Shown piece after piece: positions 8,167 to 16,069 of a stretch of 38,617 nucleotides of DNA. Numbering within the stretch: position 1 is the first letter of the stretch; each line of letters starts with the position of its first letter. The stretch is from Pseudomonas sp. K2I15 (GTDB taxonomy: Bacteria > Pseudomonadota > Gammaproteobacteria > Pseudomonadales > Pseudomonadaceae): contig NZ_NIXO01000058.1 of assembly GCF_002204795.1 (NCBI RefSeq), positions 1 through 38,617 on the forward strand, written 5' to 3'. A program made the position numbers and the translations under genes. The notes under the pieces were generated by a model that made no database searches, was not told the DNA's origin, and saw only the letters and a program-made list of their open reading frames with translations.

Positions 8167-8448
8167 TTCGCACAAACCCTGCTTGACCGCCTCGTTCACG
8201 GCCTGGACCCGGTTAGTCACCTGCAACTTGCCGTAGATGTTGCGCAGGTGAAACTTCACCGTGGCCTGTGAGATCGAGCGAATTTTGCTGATTTCCCAGA
8301 CCGTCTTGCCTTCGGTGGCCCAGCGCAGAATCTCCCGCTCCTTTGGAGTCAGGGGTTTACCTGACAGCATCGCACGCGGCTTGCTGCTGGCAGCCGGGGC
8401 GTTAACAATTTCAGTGGACGGTTGTTCCAGTGGCTCTGGACCGCTCAT
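8164..8448 (-). CDS. HTH-only LuxR-family transcriptional regulator
   Basis: 94 aa. The C-terminal 65 residues are a GerE/LuxR-type helix-turn-helix: LTPKEREILRWATEGKTVWE, then ISKIRSISQATVKFHLRNIY, then GKLQVTNRVQAV, with the recognition helix around SQATVKFHL. The N-terminal ~30 residues (Pro/Ser/Ala-rich) are a linker, and no sensor or receiver domain is present. ATG 8448 is chosen because AGAGAG lies 6-11 bases upstream and the longer frame to 8616 begins in non-protein-like sequence. HTH-only LuxR proteins in pseudomonads control quorum-linked and lipopeptide genes, but the target here is unknown. It is convergent with the DUF3509 gene. Confidence 0.82.
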   Translation of the reverse strand: MSGPEPLEQPSTEIVNAPAASSKPRAMLSGKPLTPKEREILRWATEGKTVWEISKIRSISQATVKFHLRNIYGKLQVTNRVQAVNEAVKQGLCE

Positions 8449-8643
8449 GCAGGCTCTCTCTTCTATAGGTCTTGTAGCGCCCGAACTCGGATTGCTCCTA
8501 TTGACAGGCGAATAAATATTGAGACCGGAGAGAGTTACACAAAGAGTGGAAGTATTAAGTAAGGGCAGCGATAAACAGCTGTTGCTCACACACTTATAAG
8601 TTTCTTCCCACAACACTTTCCTACTTGCATGGGTTGAACTTTA

Positions 8644-8671
8644 AAACAGCCTCCTGTTCAGGAGGCTGTTT
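8644..8671 (-). terminator. Terminator of the aroC-MFS-ARD transcript
   Basis: A perfect 11-bp stem (AAACAGCCTCC/GGAGGCTGTTT) with a 6-nt loop lies 10 bases past the ARD stop codon. It ends in TTTT when read on the minus strand. Confidence 0.8.
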
Positions 8672-8680
8672 CGGGCGAAC

Positions 8681-9226
8681 CTACTCTTCGAGCCGGGGAA
8701 AACCCTCGGCGATCGCGTCACCGGTCAGGTTGACCGCCTGGCCTTCCGGGCCGTTGAACAAGCGGATCGCCACAAAGTGCGGGTTCTCACCCATATCAAA
8801 CCAGTGTGCGATGCCGCCCGGCACCGAGATCAGGTCGTTTTTCTCGCAGAACACGGCGTACACATAGTCTTCGATGTGCAAGGTAAACAGCCCGCGGCCG
8901 GCGACGAAGAAGCGTACGTGGTCGTGCGCCATGCGGTGTTCGTCGAGGCGCTCGGCGCGCAACTCGGCCTTTTGCGGGTGGTCGTTGCTGACGCTGATCA
9001 CATCGACATGGGTGTAACCGCGCTCGGTCATCAGCTTGTCGATGGGCGCCTGGTAGGCGGCGATGATCTCAACCTCGCCAGCGCCCGCCTCAAGCCGGGT
9101 CGCGGCCTGCCAACGGTCAAACCCTACGCCCAGCTCGGCCAGCGTCGTGGCGATATCCTCTTGGTGAGTCAGGACCTTGTTCGGGGTATCGGGGGTGCAA
9201 ATGTGGTAGACCGCGAGATAGCTCAT
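8681..9226 (-). CDS. mtnD: Acireductone dioxygenase-like cupin with altered metal ligands
   Basis: 181 aa, the family's normal length. The fold markers are intact: YTHVDVIS, VRFFVAGRGLFTLH, CEKNDLISVP, HWFDMGENPHFVAIRLF. ARD oxidises the acireductone of the methionine salvage cycle to 2-keto-4-methylthiobutyrate plus formate, using Fe or Ni held by His-His-Glu-His in a HxHxxxE motif plus a distal His. Here the motif reads EHRMAHDHVRFF, so His97 and His141 are kept, but the second His is Met99 and the Glu is His103. Start ATG 9226 has AGAGGA upstream. It lies 28 bases behind the MFS gene, in one operon. No mtnB or mtnC is nearby. The homology is certain; whether it is still an ARD is not. Confidence 0.85.
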   Translation of the reverse strand: MSYLAVYHICTPDTPNKVLTHQEDIATTLAELGVGFDRWQAATRLEAGAGEVEIIAAYQAPIDKLMTERGYTHVDVISVSNDHPQKAELRAERLDEHRMAHDHVRFFVAGRGLFTLHIEDYVYAVFCEKNDLISVPGGIAHWFDMGENPHFVAIRLFNGPEGQAVNLTGDAIAEGFPRLEE

Positions 9227-9254
9227 CAAACTTTTCCTCTGTCACGGAAGCGGC

Positions 9255-10409
9255 TCATGGCCGCTCCTCTTGCAATCGAATGCCAATGATTATGGCGGCG
9301 GCCAGGGCCGCGAGGCTGGCAATGCTGAAGGTCAAGGTCGGCCCCAGCAGGTTCCAGCTATAACCTGAATAGAGTGCGCCCAGCGCTCCGCCGGTACCGG
9401 CCAGTGCGGCATACAGTGCCTGGCCCTGGCCTTGCTGGCGAGCACCAAAACTGCGTTGCACGAACTGGATGGCCGCCGCGTGAAAGCTACCGAAGGTCGC
9501 CGCGTGCATCACTTGCGCCAACAACAGCACCCAGAAGAATTCGGCGAACGAGCCCAGCAGCAACCAGCGCAGCGCCGCCAGCAGGAAACTCGCCATCAGC
9601 ACCCGGCGTACCGAAAAACGCGTGAGAATCCGGCTCATGGCCAGGAACATCAACACTTCCGCGACCACACCCAGCGCCCACAGCATGCCGATCACGCCAC
9701 GGCTGTAGCCCAGGTGTTCAAGGTGCAAAGTCAGGAAGGTGTAGTAAGGGCCGTGGCTCATTTGCATCAGCGCCACACAGGCATAAAACGCCAGCACGCC
9801 GGGGCTGCGCAATTGTCGCAGAAAGCCATCACCGGCCAGGCGATTGCCCTGGGTCAATGGCTGCGCATTCGGCACCCAGAGGCTGGCGCCGATGATGCCG
9901 GCCATGATCACCACGACCACCACCGGGTAGATGTCCAGGCTCAGCCAGTCGAACAGACGGCCCATGATCACCACGGTGAGGATAAAACCGATGGAGCCCC
10001 ACAGCCGCACCTGGCTGTAGCGCGAGGTTTGGCCTTGCAGATGCGCCAGGGTGATGACTTCAAACTGCGGCAGCACCGCGTGCCAGAAGAACGCGTGCAG
10101 GGCCATCACCAGCGCCAGCCAGGCGTAGGTCTTGCTGACAAAAATCAGTGAGAAGCTCGCCAGGGTGCACACCGCGCCAAAACGCACGATGGCCAAGCGC
10201 CGGCCGGTGTAATCCCCCAGCCAGCCCCACAGGTTGGGTGCCACGCAGCGCATCAGCATGGGGATGGCCACCAGCTCGCCAATGCGCGCGCTGGAGAACC
10301 CCAGGTGGTCGAAGTACAGCGCCAGGAACGGCGCCGTCGCCCCCAGCAGGGCGAAATAGAACAGGTAGAAGCTGGAGAGTCGCCAGTACGGGAGGGCTCC
10401 CGTCAGCAT
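9255..10409 (-). CDS. MFS transporter, HcaT-like (MFS_1_like)
   Basis: 384 aa with about 12 hydrophobic helices and no signal peptide. The N-terminus (YWRLSSFYLFYFALLGATAPFLALYF) and the GWLGDYTGRR loop between helices 2 and 3 are typical of the 3-phenylpropionate transporter-like branch of the major facilitator superfamily. The substrate cannot be read from sequence. ATG 10409 has AAGG 6 bases upstream. It lies downstream of aroC, separated by a REPIN, and upstream of the ARD gene by 28 bases. As I recall, P. aeruginosa PAO1 has the same aroC-MFS-mtn order, which suggests the transporter may serve methylthio-sugar metabolism, though this is unproven. Confidence 0.88.
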   Translation of the reverse strand: MLTGALPYWRLSSFYLFYFALLGATAPFLALYFDHLGFSSARIGELVAIPMLMRCVAPNLWGWLGDYTGRRLAIVRFGAVCTLASFSLIFVSKTYAWLALVMALHAFFWHAVLPQFEVITLAHLQGQTSRYSQVRLWGSIGFILTVVIMGRLFDWLSLDIYPVVVVVIMAGIIGASLWVPNAQPLTQGNRLAGDGFLRQLRSPGVLAFYACVALMQMSHGPYYTFLTLHLEHLGYSRGVIGMLWALGVVAEVLMFLAMSRILTRFSVRRVLMASFLLAALRWLLLGSFAEFFWVLLLAQVMHAATFGSFHAAAIQFVQRSFGARQQGQGQALYAALAGTGGALGALYSGYSWNLLGPTLTFSIASLAALAAAIIIGIRLQEERP

Positions 10410-10417
10410 AAGTGCCT

Positions 10418-10549
10418 TGTGGCGAGCGAGCTTGCTCGCGCTGGGTCGCGAAGCGGCCCCGATAGAAGCACCGCATTTCTCCAGCTAATACCGGGTTGCA
10501 GGCCTTGGGGCCGCTTCGCAGCCCAGCGCGAGCAAGCTCGCTCGCCACA
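10418..10549. repeat. REPIN between aroC and the MFS gene
   Basis: TGTGGCGAGCGAGCTTGCTC at the left and its complement at the right, with second arms (GGTCGCGAAGCGGCCCC / GGGGCCGCTTCGCAGCCC) inside. It lies inside a probable operon, where it could shape mRNA decay or expression ratios. Confidence 0.92.
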
Positions 10550-10554
10550 CACCG

Positions 10555-11646
10555 TCACAGTTGGCCCAATACCGGAGTACTGACCTTTACATCGGCGTTC
10601 TGCCCGCGATGACGCAGCAGGTGGTCCATCAGCACGATGGCCATCATCGCCTCGGCAATCGGCGTGGCGCGGATGCCCACGCACGGGTCGTGACGGCCCT
10701 TGGTGATCACGTCCACCGGGTTGCCGTGCACATCAATCGAACGGCCCGGCGTGGTGATGCTGGACGTCGGCTTGAGCGCCAGGTGCGCAACGATAGGCTG
10801 GCCGGAGGAGATGCCACCGAGAATGCCGCCAGCGTTGTTGCTGAGGAAACCTTCCGGCGTCAGTTCGTCACGGTGCTCGGTGCCACGTTGGGCAACGCAG
10901 GCGAAACCGGCGCCGATTTCAACACCCTTGACCGCGTTGATGCTCATCAGCGCGTGGGCCAGTTCGGCGTCGAGGCGGTCGAAGATCGGCTCGCCCAGGC
11001 CCGGCATCACGCCTTCGGCGACTACGGTGATTTTCGCGCCGACGGAATCCTGATCGCGGCGCAACTGGTCCATATAGGCTTCCAGTTCCGGCACTTTGTC
11101 CGGGTCGGGGCAGAAGAAGGCGTTGTCTTCGACGCTGTCCCAGGTCTTGAACGGGATTTCGATAGGGCCCAATTGGCTCATGTAGCCGCGAATCACGATG
11201 CCTTGGGTGGCCAGGAATTTCTTGGCAATCGCGCCAGCCGCCACACGCATCGCGGTTTCCCGCGCCGAACTGCGACCACCGCCACGGTAGTCGCGCTCGC
11301 CGTATTTGTGGTGGTAGGTGTAGTCGGCGTGGGCCGGGCGGAACAGGTCCTTGATCGCCGAGTAGTCCTTGGACTTCTGGTCGGTGTTGCGAATCAGCAG
11401 GCCGATGGCGCAGCCGGTAGTGCGGCCTTCGAACACGCCGGAGAGGATTTCGACTTCGTCGGCTTCCTGGCGCTGGGTGGTGTGGCGGCTGGTGCCGGGC
11501 TTGCGACGGTCGAGGTCACGCTGCAGGTCTTCCTGGGACAACTCGAGGCCCGGCGGGCAGCCGTCGACAATGGCGACCAACGCCGGGCCATGGCTTTCGC
11601 CCGCGGTGGTAACAGTGAACAGCTTGCCGTAGGTATTGCCGGACAT
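10555..11646 (-). CDS. aroC: Chorismate synthase
   Basis: 363 aa, the full normal length. It converts 5-enolpyruvylshikimate-3-phosphate to chorismate with reduced FMN, the last step of the shikimate pathway, in the cytoplasm. Family signatures are present: MSGNTYGKLFTVTTAGESHG at the start, the HxGxxDYRGGGRSSARETAMRVA block (~residues 110-140), and GRHDPCVGIRATPIAEAMMA near the end. It is the first gene of a leftward unit continuing into the MFS transporter and ARD-like genes, and is divergent from the alpha/beta hydrolase at 11790. The 375-residue frame on the plus strand is a shadow. Confidence 0.98.
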   Translation of the reverse strand: MSGNTYGKLFTVTTAGESHGPALVAIVDGCPPGLELSQEDLQRDLDRRKPGTSRHTTQRQEADEVEILSGVFEGRTTGCAIGLLIRNTDQKSKDYSAIKDLFRPAHADYTYHHKYGERDYRGGGRSSARETAMRVAAGAIAKKFLATQGIVIRGYMSQLGPIEIPFKTWDSVEDNAFFCPDPDKVPELEAYMDQLRRDQDSVGAKITVVAEGVMPGLGEPIFDRLDAELAHALMSINAVKGVEIGAGFACVAQRGTEHRDELTPEGFLSNNAGGILGGISSGQPIVAHLALKPTSSITTPGRSIDVHGNPVDVITKGRHDPCVGIRATPIAEAMMAIVLMDHLLRHRGQNADVKVSTPVLGQL

Positions 11647-11789
11647 GCAGGGCGCTCCGTGAAATCAGTTGAATCAAGTCAACCGTAATAACTTAAGGCA
11701 GCCAGTATACGCAGGCTAACCGACTAGTTCATCCTCGAAACCTTACCGGTAGACGTTGGTCCAACCGGCACCTTCCTCATGATGGCGCG

Positions 11790-12752
11790 ATGATGCTGCG
11801 AGTTCTGCTTTTGACCCTCACCCTGTTTTCCAGCCTTGGCTTCGCCGCCTCCCCTGTCGTACTGCAACGGCCCATCAGCCTGGACACGGGCAGCGGCGAG
11901 CTGTTCGGCTCGCTGTTGCTGCCCAAATCCGACAAGCCAGTGCCGGTGGTGCTGATCATTGCCGGCTCGGGCCCCACCGACCGCAACGGCAACAGCGCCG
12001 ACGGCGCACGCAACGACAGCCTCAAGCGCCTCGCCTGGGTGCTGGCCAAACACAACATCGCCAGCGTGCGCTACGACAAGCGGGGTGTAGCCGCCAGCCT
12101 TGCCGCCACCCCCGATGAGCGCAACCTGACCCTGGACGCCTACGTGTCCGACGCCGTGGCCTGGGGCAAGCTGCTCAAGGCCGACCCGCGCATGGGCCCG
12201 CTGATTGTGCTGGGCCACAGCGAAGGAGCACTGGTGGCCGCCCTCGCCGCCCCGCAGCTCGATCCGGCCGGGGTGATTTCCCTGTCCGGCAGCGCCCGCC
12301 CGGTGGACCAGGTGATCCGCCAGCAACTGGCCGACCACATGCCGCCCGCGCTGTTACTGCGCAGCAACCAGATTCTCGACCACCTCAAGGCCGGCCAGGT
12401 GGATGCCGATGTGCCCACGCCGCTTGAGGGCATTTTCCGACCCAGCGTGCAGCCTTATCTGATCAGCCTGTTCCGGGCCGACCCTTCGGCGGCATTTGCC
12501 AAGCTGAAGATGCCAGCGCTGATCATCCAGGGCACCAATGACCTGCAGGTCGGCGTGGCCGATGCGCAGCAACTGCAAAAGGCCAAACCCGACGCCGAGC
12601 TGACGGTGATCGAGGGCATGAACCACGTGATGCGTATCGTGCCCAATGACGTGAAGCAGCAACTGGAATCCTATAACGACCCACAGTTGCCGCTGGCTGC
12701 CGAGCTGGGCACCCGCCTGGTTCGTTTTATCGACGGACTTCGTGCCAGTTAA
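11790..12752 (+). CDS. Secreted alpha/beta hydrolase
   Basis: 320 aa. The first ~20 residues are a signal peptide (MMLRVLLLTLTLFSSLGFAA), with cleavage likely after FAA or AAS. The hydrolase fold follows: an oxyanion segment in IAGSGPTDRNGN (~60-70), the nucleophile elbow GHSEGA (~145-150, Ser), a Gln-Gly/Asp turn in IIQGTNDLQV (~250, acid), and a His in EGMNHVMR (~285). The SGPTDRNGNS motif is typical of the broad YqiA/dienelactone-hydrolase-like family of periplasmic hydrolases; the substrate is unknown. Two in-frame ATG codons occur at 11790 and 11793, with no strong ribosome-binding site, so the exact start is uncertain. It is divergent from aroC. Confidence 0.85.
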   Translation: MMLRVLLLTLTLFSSLGFAASPVVLQRPISLDTGSGELFGSLLLPKSDKPVPVVLIIAGSGPTDRNGNSADGARNDSLKRLAWVLAKHNIASVRYDKRGVAASLAATPDERNLTLDAYVSDAVAWGKLLKADPRMGPLIVLGHSEGALVAALAAPQLDPAGVISLSGSARPVDQVIRQQLADHMPPALLLRSNQILDHLKAGQVDADVPTPLEGIFRPSVQPYLISLFRADPSAAFAKLKMPALIIQGTNDLQVGVADAQQLQKAKPDAELTVIEGMNHVMRIVPNDVKQQLESYNDPQLPLAAELGTRLVRFIDGLRAS

Positions 12753-12852
12753 GCGAGTATTCCCCCTCCAGTCCTGAGTAAAACGGCCGATAAGCCCTGG
12801 GTCGACAGCAAAAAGCCTGTCGGCCCGCAGAGCTTGGACAGGATCGCGCCGA

Positions 12853-13656
12853 ATGACGAACACCGAAGCAACACCCGAATCTACCGCCGAGACCACGGCT
12901 GAAACCGAGGCCGCCGCCTCGGCGGCGTTACCGTGGGCGGAGGTACAGGCCGAACATTTCAAGATGCTGCGCCTGGCCCCTTTGGCCACCGACCGCTCCA
13001 CTGGTGTACGGCCATTGCGCTTTGTGCAATTTGGCTGGGCCGAACGCAACAACAAGGACAACAGCCTGCTGCGCATGGTCATTCAATTGCCTGGCCAGCG
13101 GGTGCGACGGGAGCAGAACCACCTGGACATCTGGGTCGATCACGTCACCCAGCGGGTGCATTTTGGGCCGGGCAACAGCCTGGAGATCGAACCGGCGAAC
13201 CGCGGTATCGGCCGATTCCTGGTGGCCCAGGGCGCTGCATGGGCGAAAAAGAAGTGGTCACACTATCGCGTCGACGGCGTTGACTTGGCCAACAAGGACG
13301 CGCTGAACGAAGCGACGCGCCTGCGTCGGGATCACTTTCTGCGTATTCAGGGGTTTGATGTGGCGTATGCCGATGTCCAGCATTTAAAGGGCAACGTGCA
13401 ACCGGGCAAGGTCAGCGATGTGCTGGACAGTTGGAACACCGAGAAGCTGCAGTTCGTGGAAATTCTGGAAGCGGCGCAGATGCTGCAACAGGCCGAGCAG
13501 AATCTTGCGGAGCAGGAAGTGAAGCTGCGCAAGGAAGAGGAAAAGGTCACCAAGTTCAAGCGCGAAGACAGCGGGTTGCGCTTCACGATTACGTGCCTGG
13601 TGGCGTTTACCGTGTTTCAGGCGGGGTTGTTGATCTGGATTGCGACGCATCGCTGA
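12853..13656 (+). CDS. Conserved hypothetical protein with coiled coil and C-terminal membrane anchor
   Basis: 267 aa. Residues 1-30 are a low-complexity Thr/Ala/Glu tail (TEATPESTAETTAETEAAAS). Residues ~35-190 are a globular domain (WVDHVTQRVHFGPGNSLEIE, GIGRFLVAQGAAWAKKKW). Residues ~195-240 form a Glu/Gln/Lys-rich coiled coil (LEAAQMLQQAEQNLAEQEVKLRKEEEK, given here only as position and composition). Residues ~245-264 are a single membrane helix near the end. That topology suggests a tail-anchored inner-membrane protein with its domain in the cytoplasm. AGGA precedes the ATG. I do not recognise the family. As I recall, unnamed genes occupy this same place beside prmB in P. aeruginosa. Confidence 0.8.
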   Translation: MTNTEATPESTAETTAETEAAASAALPWAEVQAEHFKMLRLAPLATDRSTGVRPLRFVQFGWAERNNKDNSLLRMVIQLPGQRVRREQNHLDIWVDHVTQRVHFGPGNSLEIEPANRGIGRFLVAQGAAWAKKKWSHYRVDGVDLANKDALNEATRLRRDHFLRIQGFDVAYADVQHLKGNVQPGKVSDVLDSWNTEKLQFVEILEAAQMLQQAEQNLAEQEVKLRKEEEKVTKFKREDSGLRFTITCLVAFTVFQAGLLIWIATHR

Positions 13657-13682
13657 ATCAACACACGCGGCGAACGTGCTTT

Positions 13683-13777
13683 TGTAGCGAGGGAGCTTGC
13701 TCCCGCTGGGCTGCGTAGCGGCCCCATAAATCTTGGGAGCGCTTCGCACTCCAACGGGAGCAAGCTCCCTCGCCACA
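13683..13777. repeat. REPIN, GAGGGAGCTTGCTCCC flavour
   Basis: The outer arms TGTAGCGAGGGAGCTTGCTC and the complement ending in CCCTCGCCACA enclose inner arms GCGTAGCGGCCCC and GGGAGCGCTTCGCACTCC. It lies between two convergent genes, a common REP location. Confidence 0.92.
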
Positions 13778-13803
13778 AGTATCAGTACACTGTCAGACCG
13801 GGT

Positions 13804-14712
13804 TTAAACCCGAGAAACAAACACCGCCTGATGCGCCCGGCACTGCTCTGCCGTCAACATGAACACACCATGCCCACCACGCTCGAAGTCCAGCCAGGCA
13901 AAGTCCACTTCCGGGTACAACGTCTCGACGTGAACCTGGCTGTTGCCCACCTCGACAATCAACAAGCCCTTCTCGGTCAAGTGATCCGCCGCCTCGGCCA
14001 GCATCCGCCGAACCAGATTCAAACCGTCATCCCCACAAGCCAGGCCCAGTTCCGGTTCATGCTGGTATTCATCAGGCATGTCGGCAAAGTCTTCGGCATC
14101 GACATACGGCGGGTTGGACACGATCAGGTCAAAACGCTGGCCCGGCAACCCATCAAAGCCATCACCCTGAACGGTATACACACGCTCGTCGACGCCATGG
14201 CGCTCAATGTTCTGGTTGGCCACTTCCAGCGCTTCAAAGGACAGGTCGCCCAGTACCACTTCGGCGTCCTGGAACTCGTAGGCACACGCAATGCCGATGC
14301 AACCGGAGCCGGTGCACAGGTCCAGAATGCGCGCCGGCGGCATGCCCAGCCACGGTTCGAAGCGGTTTTCGATCAGCTCGCCAATCGGTGAGCGTGGAAT
14401 CAGCACGCGCTCATCGACGATAAATGACATGCCGCAGAACCAGGCTTCCTTCAACAGGTAGGCGGTAGGCACGCGCTCATGGATACGGCGGTGCAACAGC
14501 CGTTGCACGTGGGAGATTTCCTCTTCTTCCAGGTTGCAATCCAGGTAGCTGTCGGCAATTTCCCATGGCAGGTGCAAGGCGCCGAGCACCAGTTGCCGGG
14601 CTTCGTCCCAGGCGTTGTCGGTGCCATGCCCGAAAAACAGGTCTTCCCCATGGAAACGGCTGACGGCCCATCGGATGTGGTCGCGCAAGGTGCGCAGGCG
14701 AGAAGTGATCAC
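13804..14712 (-). CDS. prmB: 50S ribosomal protein L3 N5-glutamine methyltransferase
   Basis: 302 aa, the usual PrmB length. It methylates a glutamine of ribosomal protein L3 using S-adenosylmethionine. The SAM-binding motif is ILDLCTGSGCIGIACAYEF (~residues 130-150). The catalytic NPPY motif is in IVSNPPYVDAEDF (~200). The N-terminal helical domain (~1-85) with the GHGTDNAWDEARQLVL segment separates it from PrmC. The start is GTG at 14712, with AGGAG 9 bases upstream. The gene is divergent from the isochorismatase-like gene, with 240 bases between them. Confidence 0.95.
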   Translation of the reverse strand: MITSRLRTLRDHIRWAVSRFHGEDLFFGHGTDNAWDEARQLVLGALHLPWEIADSYLDCNLEEEEISHVQRLLHRRIHERVPTAYLLKEAWFCGMSFIVDERVLIPRSPIGELIENRFEPWLGMPPARILDLCTGSGCIGIACAYEFQDAEVVLGDLSFEALEVANQNIERHGVDERVYTVQGDGFDGLPGQRFDLIVSNPPYVDAEDFADMPDEYQHEPELGLACGDDGLNLVRRMLAEAADHLTEKGLLIVEVGNSQVHVETLYPEVDFAWLDFERGGHGVFMLTAEQCRAHQAVFVSRV

Positions 14713-14952
14713 GGGGGCAAGCTCCTGGAAAAAACGACCGGCGATTCTAACAGCCTTAAGCTGTACCGACGATGTACGAAAAAACCCTTTGCCGCACGTC
14801 GGATTTCATCTTAATTGTGCTTTTTGCCTAAACGTAGTGCCCTATTGACATCGCTACACGCCAACAACGGCGTACCTTACGATGGTAGCGATTCACAGAA
14901 GCGCTCAGCCAGAGGACAATGTCACAAAAGCCCCACTCACAGGAGCCCCAGA

Positions 14953-15543
14953 ATGTCCGTTCCAAAGACGATGTTTCAACTCAGCGGTCGTGGTTACGCA
15001 GCGGCGAACCTGAACCATGCGACCCTCGTGATCATCGACGCCCAGAAGGAATACCTCAGCGGTCCCCTCGCCCTCTCGGGCATGGACGCGGCTGTCGAAA
15101 ACATCAAGCAACTGGCCGCTGCCGCGCGCAACGCCGGGCGCCCGATTGTGCACGTGCGCCACCTGGGCACGGTTGGCGGGCTGTTTGATCCTCAGGGCGA
15201 GCGCGGTGAATTCATTCCAGGCCTCGAGCCCCTGGCCGACGAGACCATCATCGGCAAGCTGCTGCCCAGCGCCTTCCACGGCACTGGCCTTGAGAAGCAC
15301 CTGCAAGACCTCGGTTCCCTGGACCTGATCGTCTGCGGCTTCATGAGCCACTCCAGCGTCAGCACCACGGTACGCGCGGCGAAGAACCTGGGTTTCCGTT
15401 GCACCCTGGTGGAAGACGCCTGCGCCACCCGCGACCTGCCTTACAAGGGCGGCATCCTCAGCGCCGACCATGTGCAGCAGACCGAAATGGCCATCATGGC
15501 CGACAACTTCGCCACCCTCGCCTTGACCAAAGATCTGATCTGA
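14953..15543 (+). CDS. Isochorismatase-family cysteine hydrolase
   Basis: 196 aa. The catalytic triad of the family is visible: Asp in LVIIDAQKEY (~residue 28), Lys in FIPGLEP...IIGKLLPSAFHG (~100), and the Cys region in DLIVCGFMSHSSVSTTVRAA (~135). In this protein the Cys stands at VCGFMSHSSV, where the family usually has CGxxxxxCVxxT. The second, nucleophilic Cys position is Ser here, so its activity may differ from a classical nicotinamidase or isochorismatase. The ATG at 14953 has AGGAG upstream; longer frames in the track region are not used. It follows prmB divergently, the same neighbourhood as in P. aeruginosa as I recall it. Confidence 0.85.
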   Translation: MSVPKTMFQLSGRGYAAANLNHATLVIIDAQKEYLSGPLALSGMDAAVENIKQLAAAARNAGRPIVHVRHLGTVGGLFDPQGERGEFIPGLEPLADETIIGKLLPSAFHGTGLEKHLQDLGSLDLIVCGFMSHSSVSTTVRAAKNLGFRCTLVEDACATRDLPYKGGILSADHVQQTEMAIMADNFATLALTKDLI

Positions 15544-15552
15544 TCGACCTTC

Positions 15553-15578
15553 GATGAGCGGGTAGCCGCCCGCTCATC
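15553..15578 (+). terminator. Hairpin after the isochorismatase-like gene
   Basis: A perfect 10-bp stem (GATGAGCGGG/CCCGCTCATC) with loop TAGCCG lies 10 bases past the stop codon. It has no T run, so it may be a weak terminator or an mRNA-protecting hairpin. Confidence 0.45.
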
Positions 15579-15673
15579 CGCAAAAGCCTGTCATTTGCAG
15601 CAATTGCCTCTGTACCCGGAACAACCTGTGTATCTTCCGGTCGAAGGGCCGATACCCTGGAGGAAAGGTCGGA

Positions 15674-15994
15674 ATGAAGATATCCGATGGTTTTGATGCA
15701 CGTCGCTTGCGCCCCAAGGGCCCGAGCAACTGGCGTCTGCGCATCGGCGCCGGCTTTGCCGCGCTGTTTGCGATCGTGGGCGTGCTGCTGGCAATTGCCG
15801 GCGCCGCTGGTTTGTTTGGACATTCACCGGCCTTGGGCGAGCTGAATGCCAGCCCTGGCGGGTCTGCAATCCTGGTGGTGATCGGCCTGCTGGTGCTGTG
15901 GTTTGGCGTATGGCTGTGGCGCCGTTGCCGTCGGCGCATGCGTCAGCCGCTGTCACTGAACATCGCCTCACACCTGATGAAAAAGCACGACTGA
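15674..15994 (+). CDS. Small membrane protein, unknown function
   Basis: 106 aa. Two hydrophobic helices are at residues ~25-50 (IGAGFAALFAIVGVLLAIAG) and ~64-82 (SAILVVIGLLVLWFGVWLW), followed by an Arg-rich cytoplasmic stretch (RRCRRRMRQ). A strong ribosome-binding site (GGAGGAAAGG) precedes the ATG at 15674. I do not recognise the family. It lies between the isochorismatase-like gene and smrA on the same strand, and its small size and basic C-terminus suggest an inner-membrane protein with both ends in the cytoplasm. Confidence 0.78.
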   Translation: MKISDGFDARRLRPKGPSNWRLRIGAGFAALFAIVGVLLAIAGAAGLFGHSPALGELNASPGGSAILVVIGLLVLWFGVWLWRRCRRRMRQPLSLNIASHLMKKHD

Positions 15995-16069
15995 TGGCAT
16001 CCAGATAGTGTTTGTTGCGCATCAAGCCGCCGCGATTAGGTAAACTGCCCGCCCTTCGCGGAGGCCGAC

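Noticed and set aside
14844..14880. TTGACA as a -35 box ahead of the isochorismatase-like gene
   Set aside because: No acceptable -10 hexamer lies 16-18 bases downstream.
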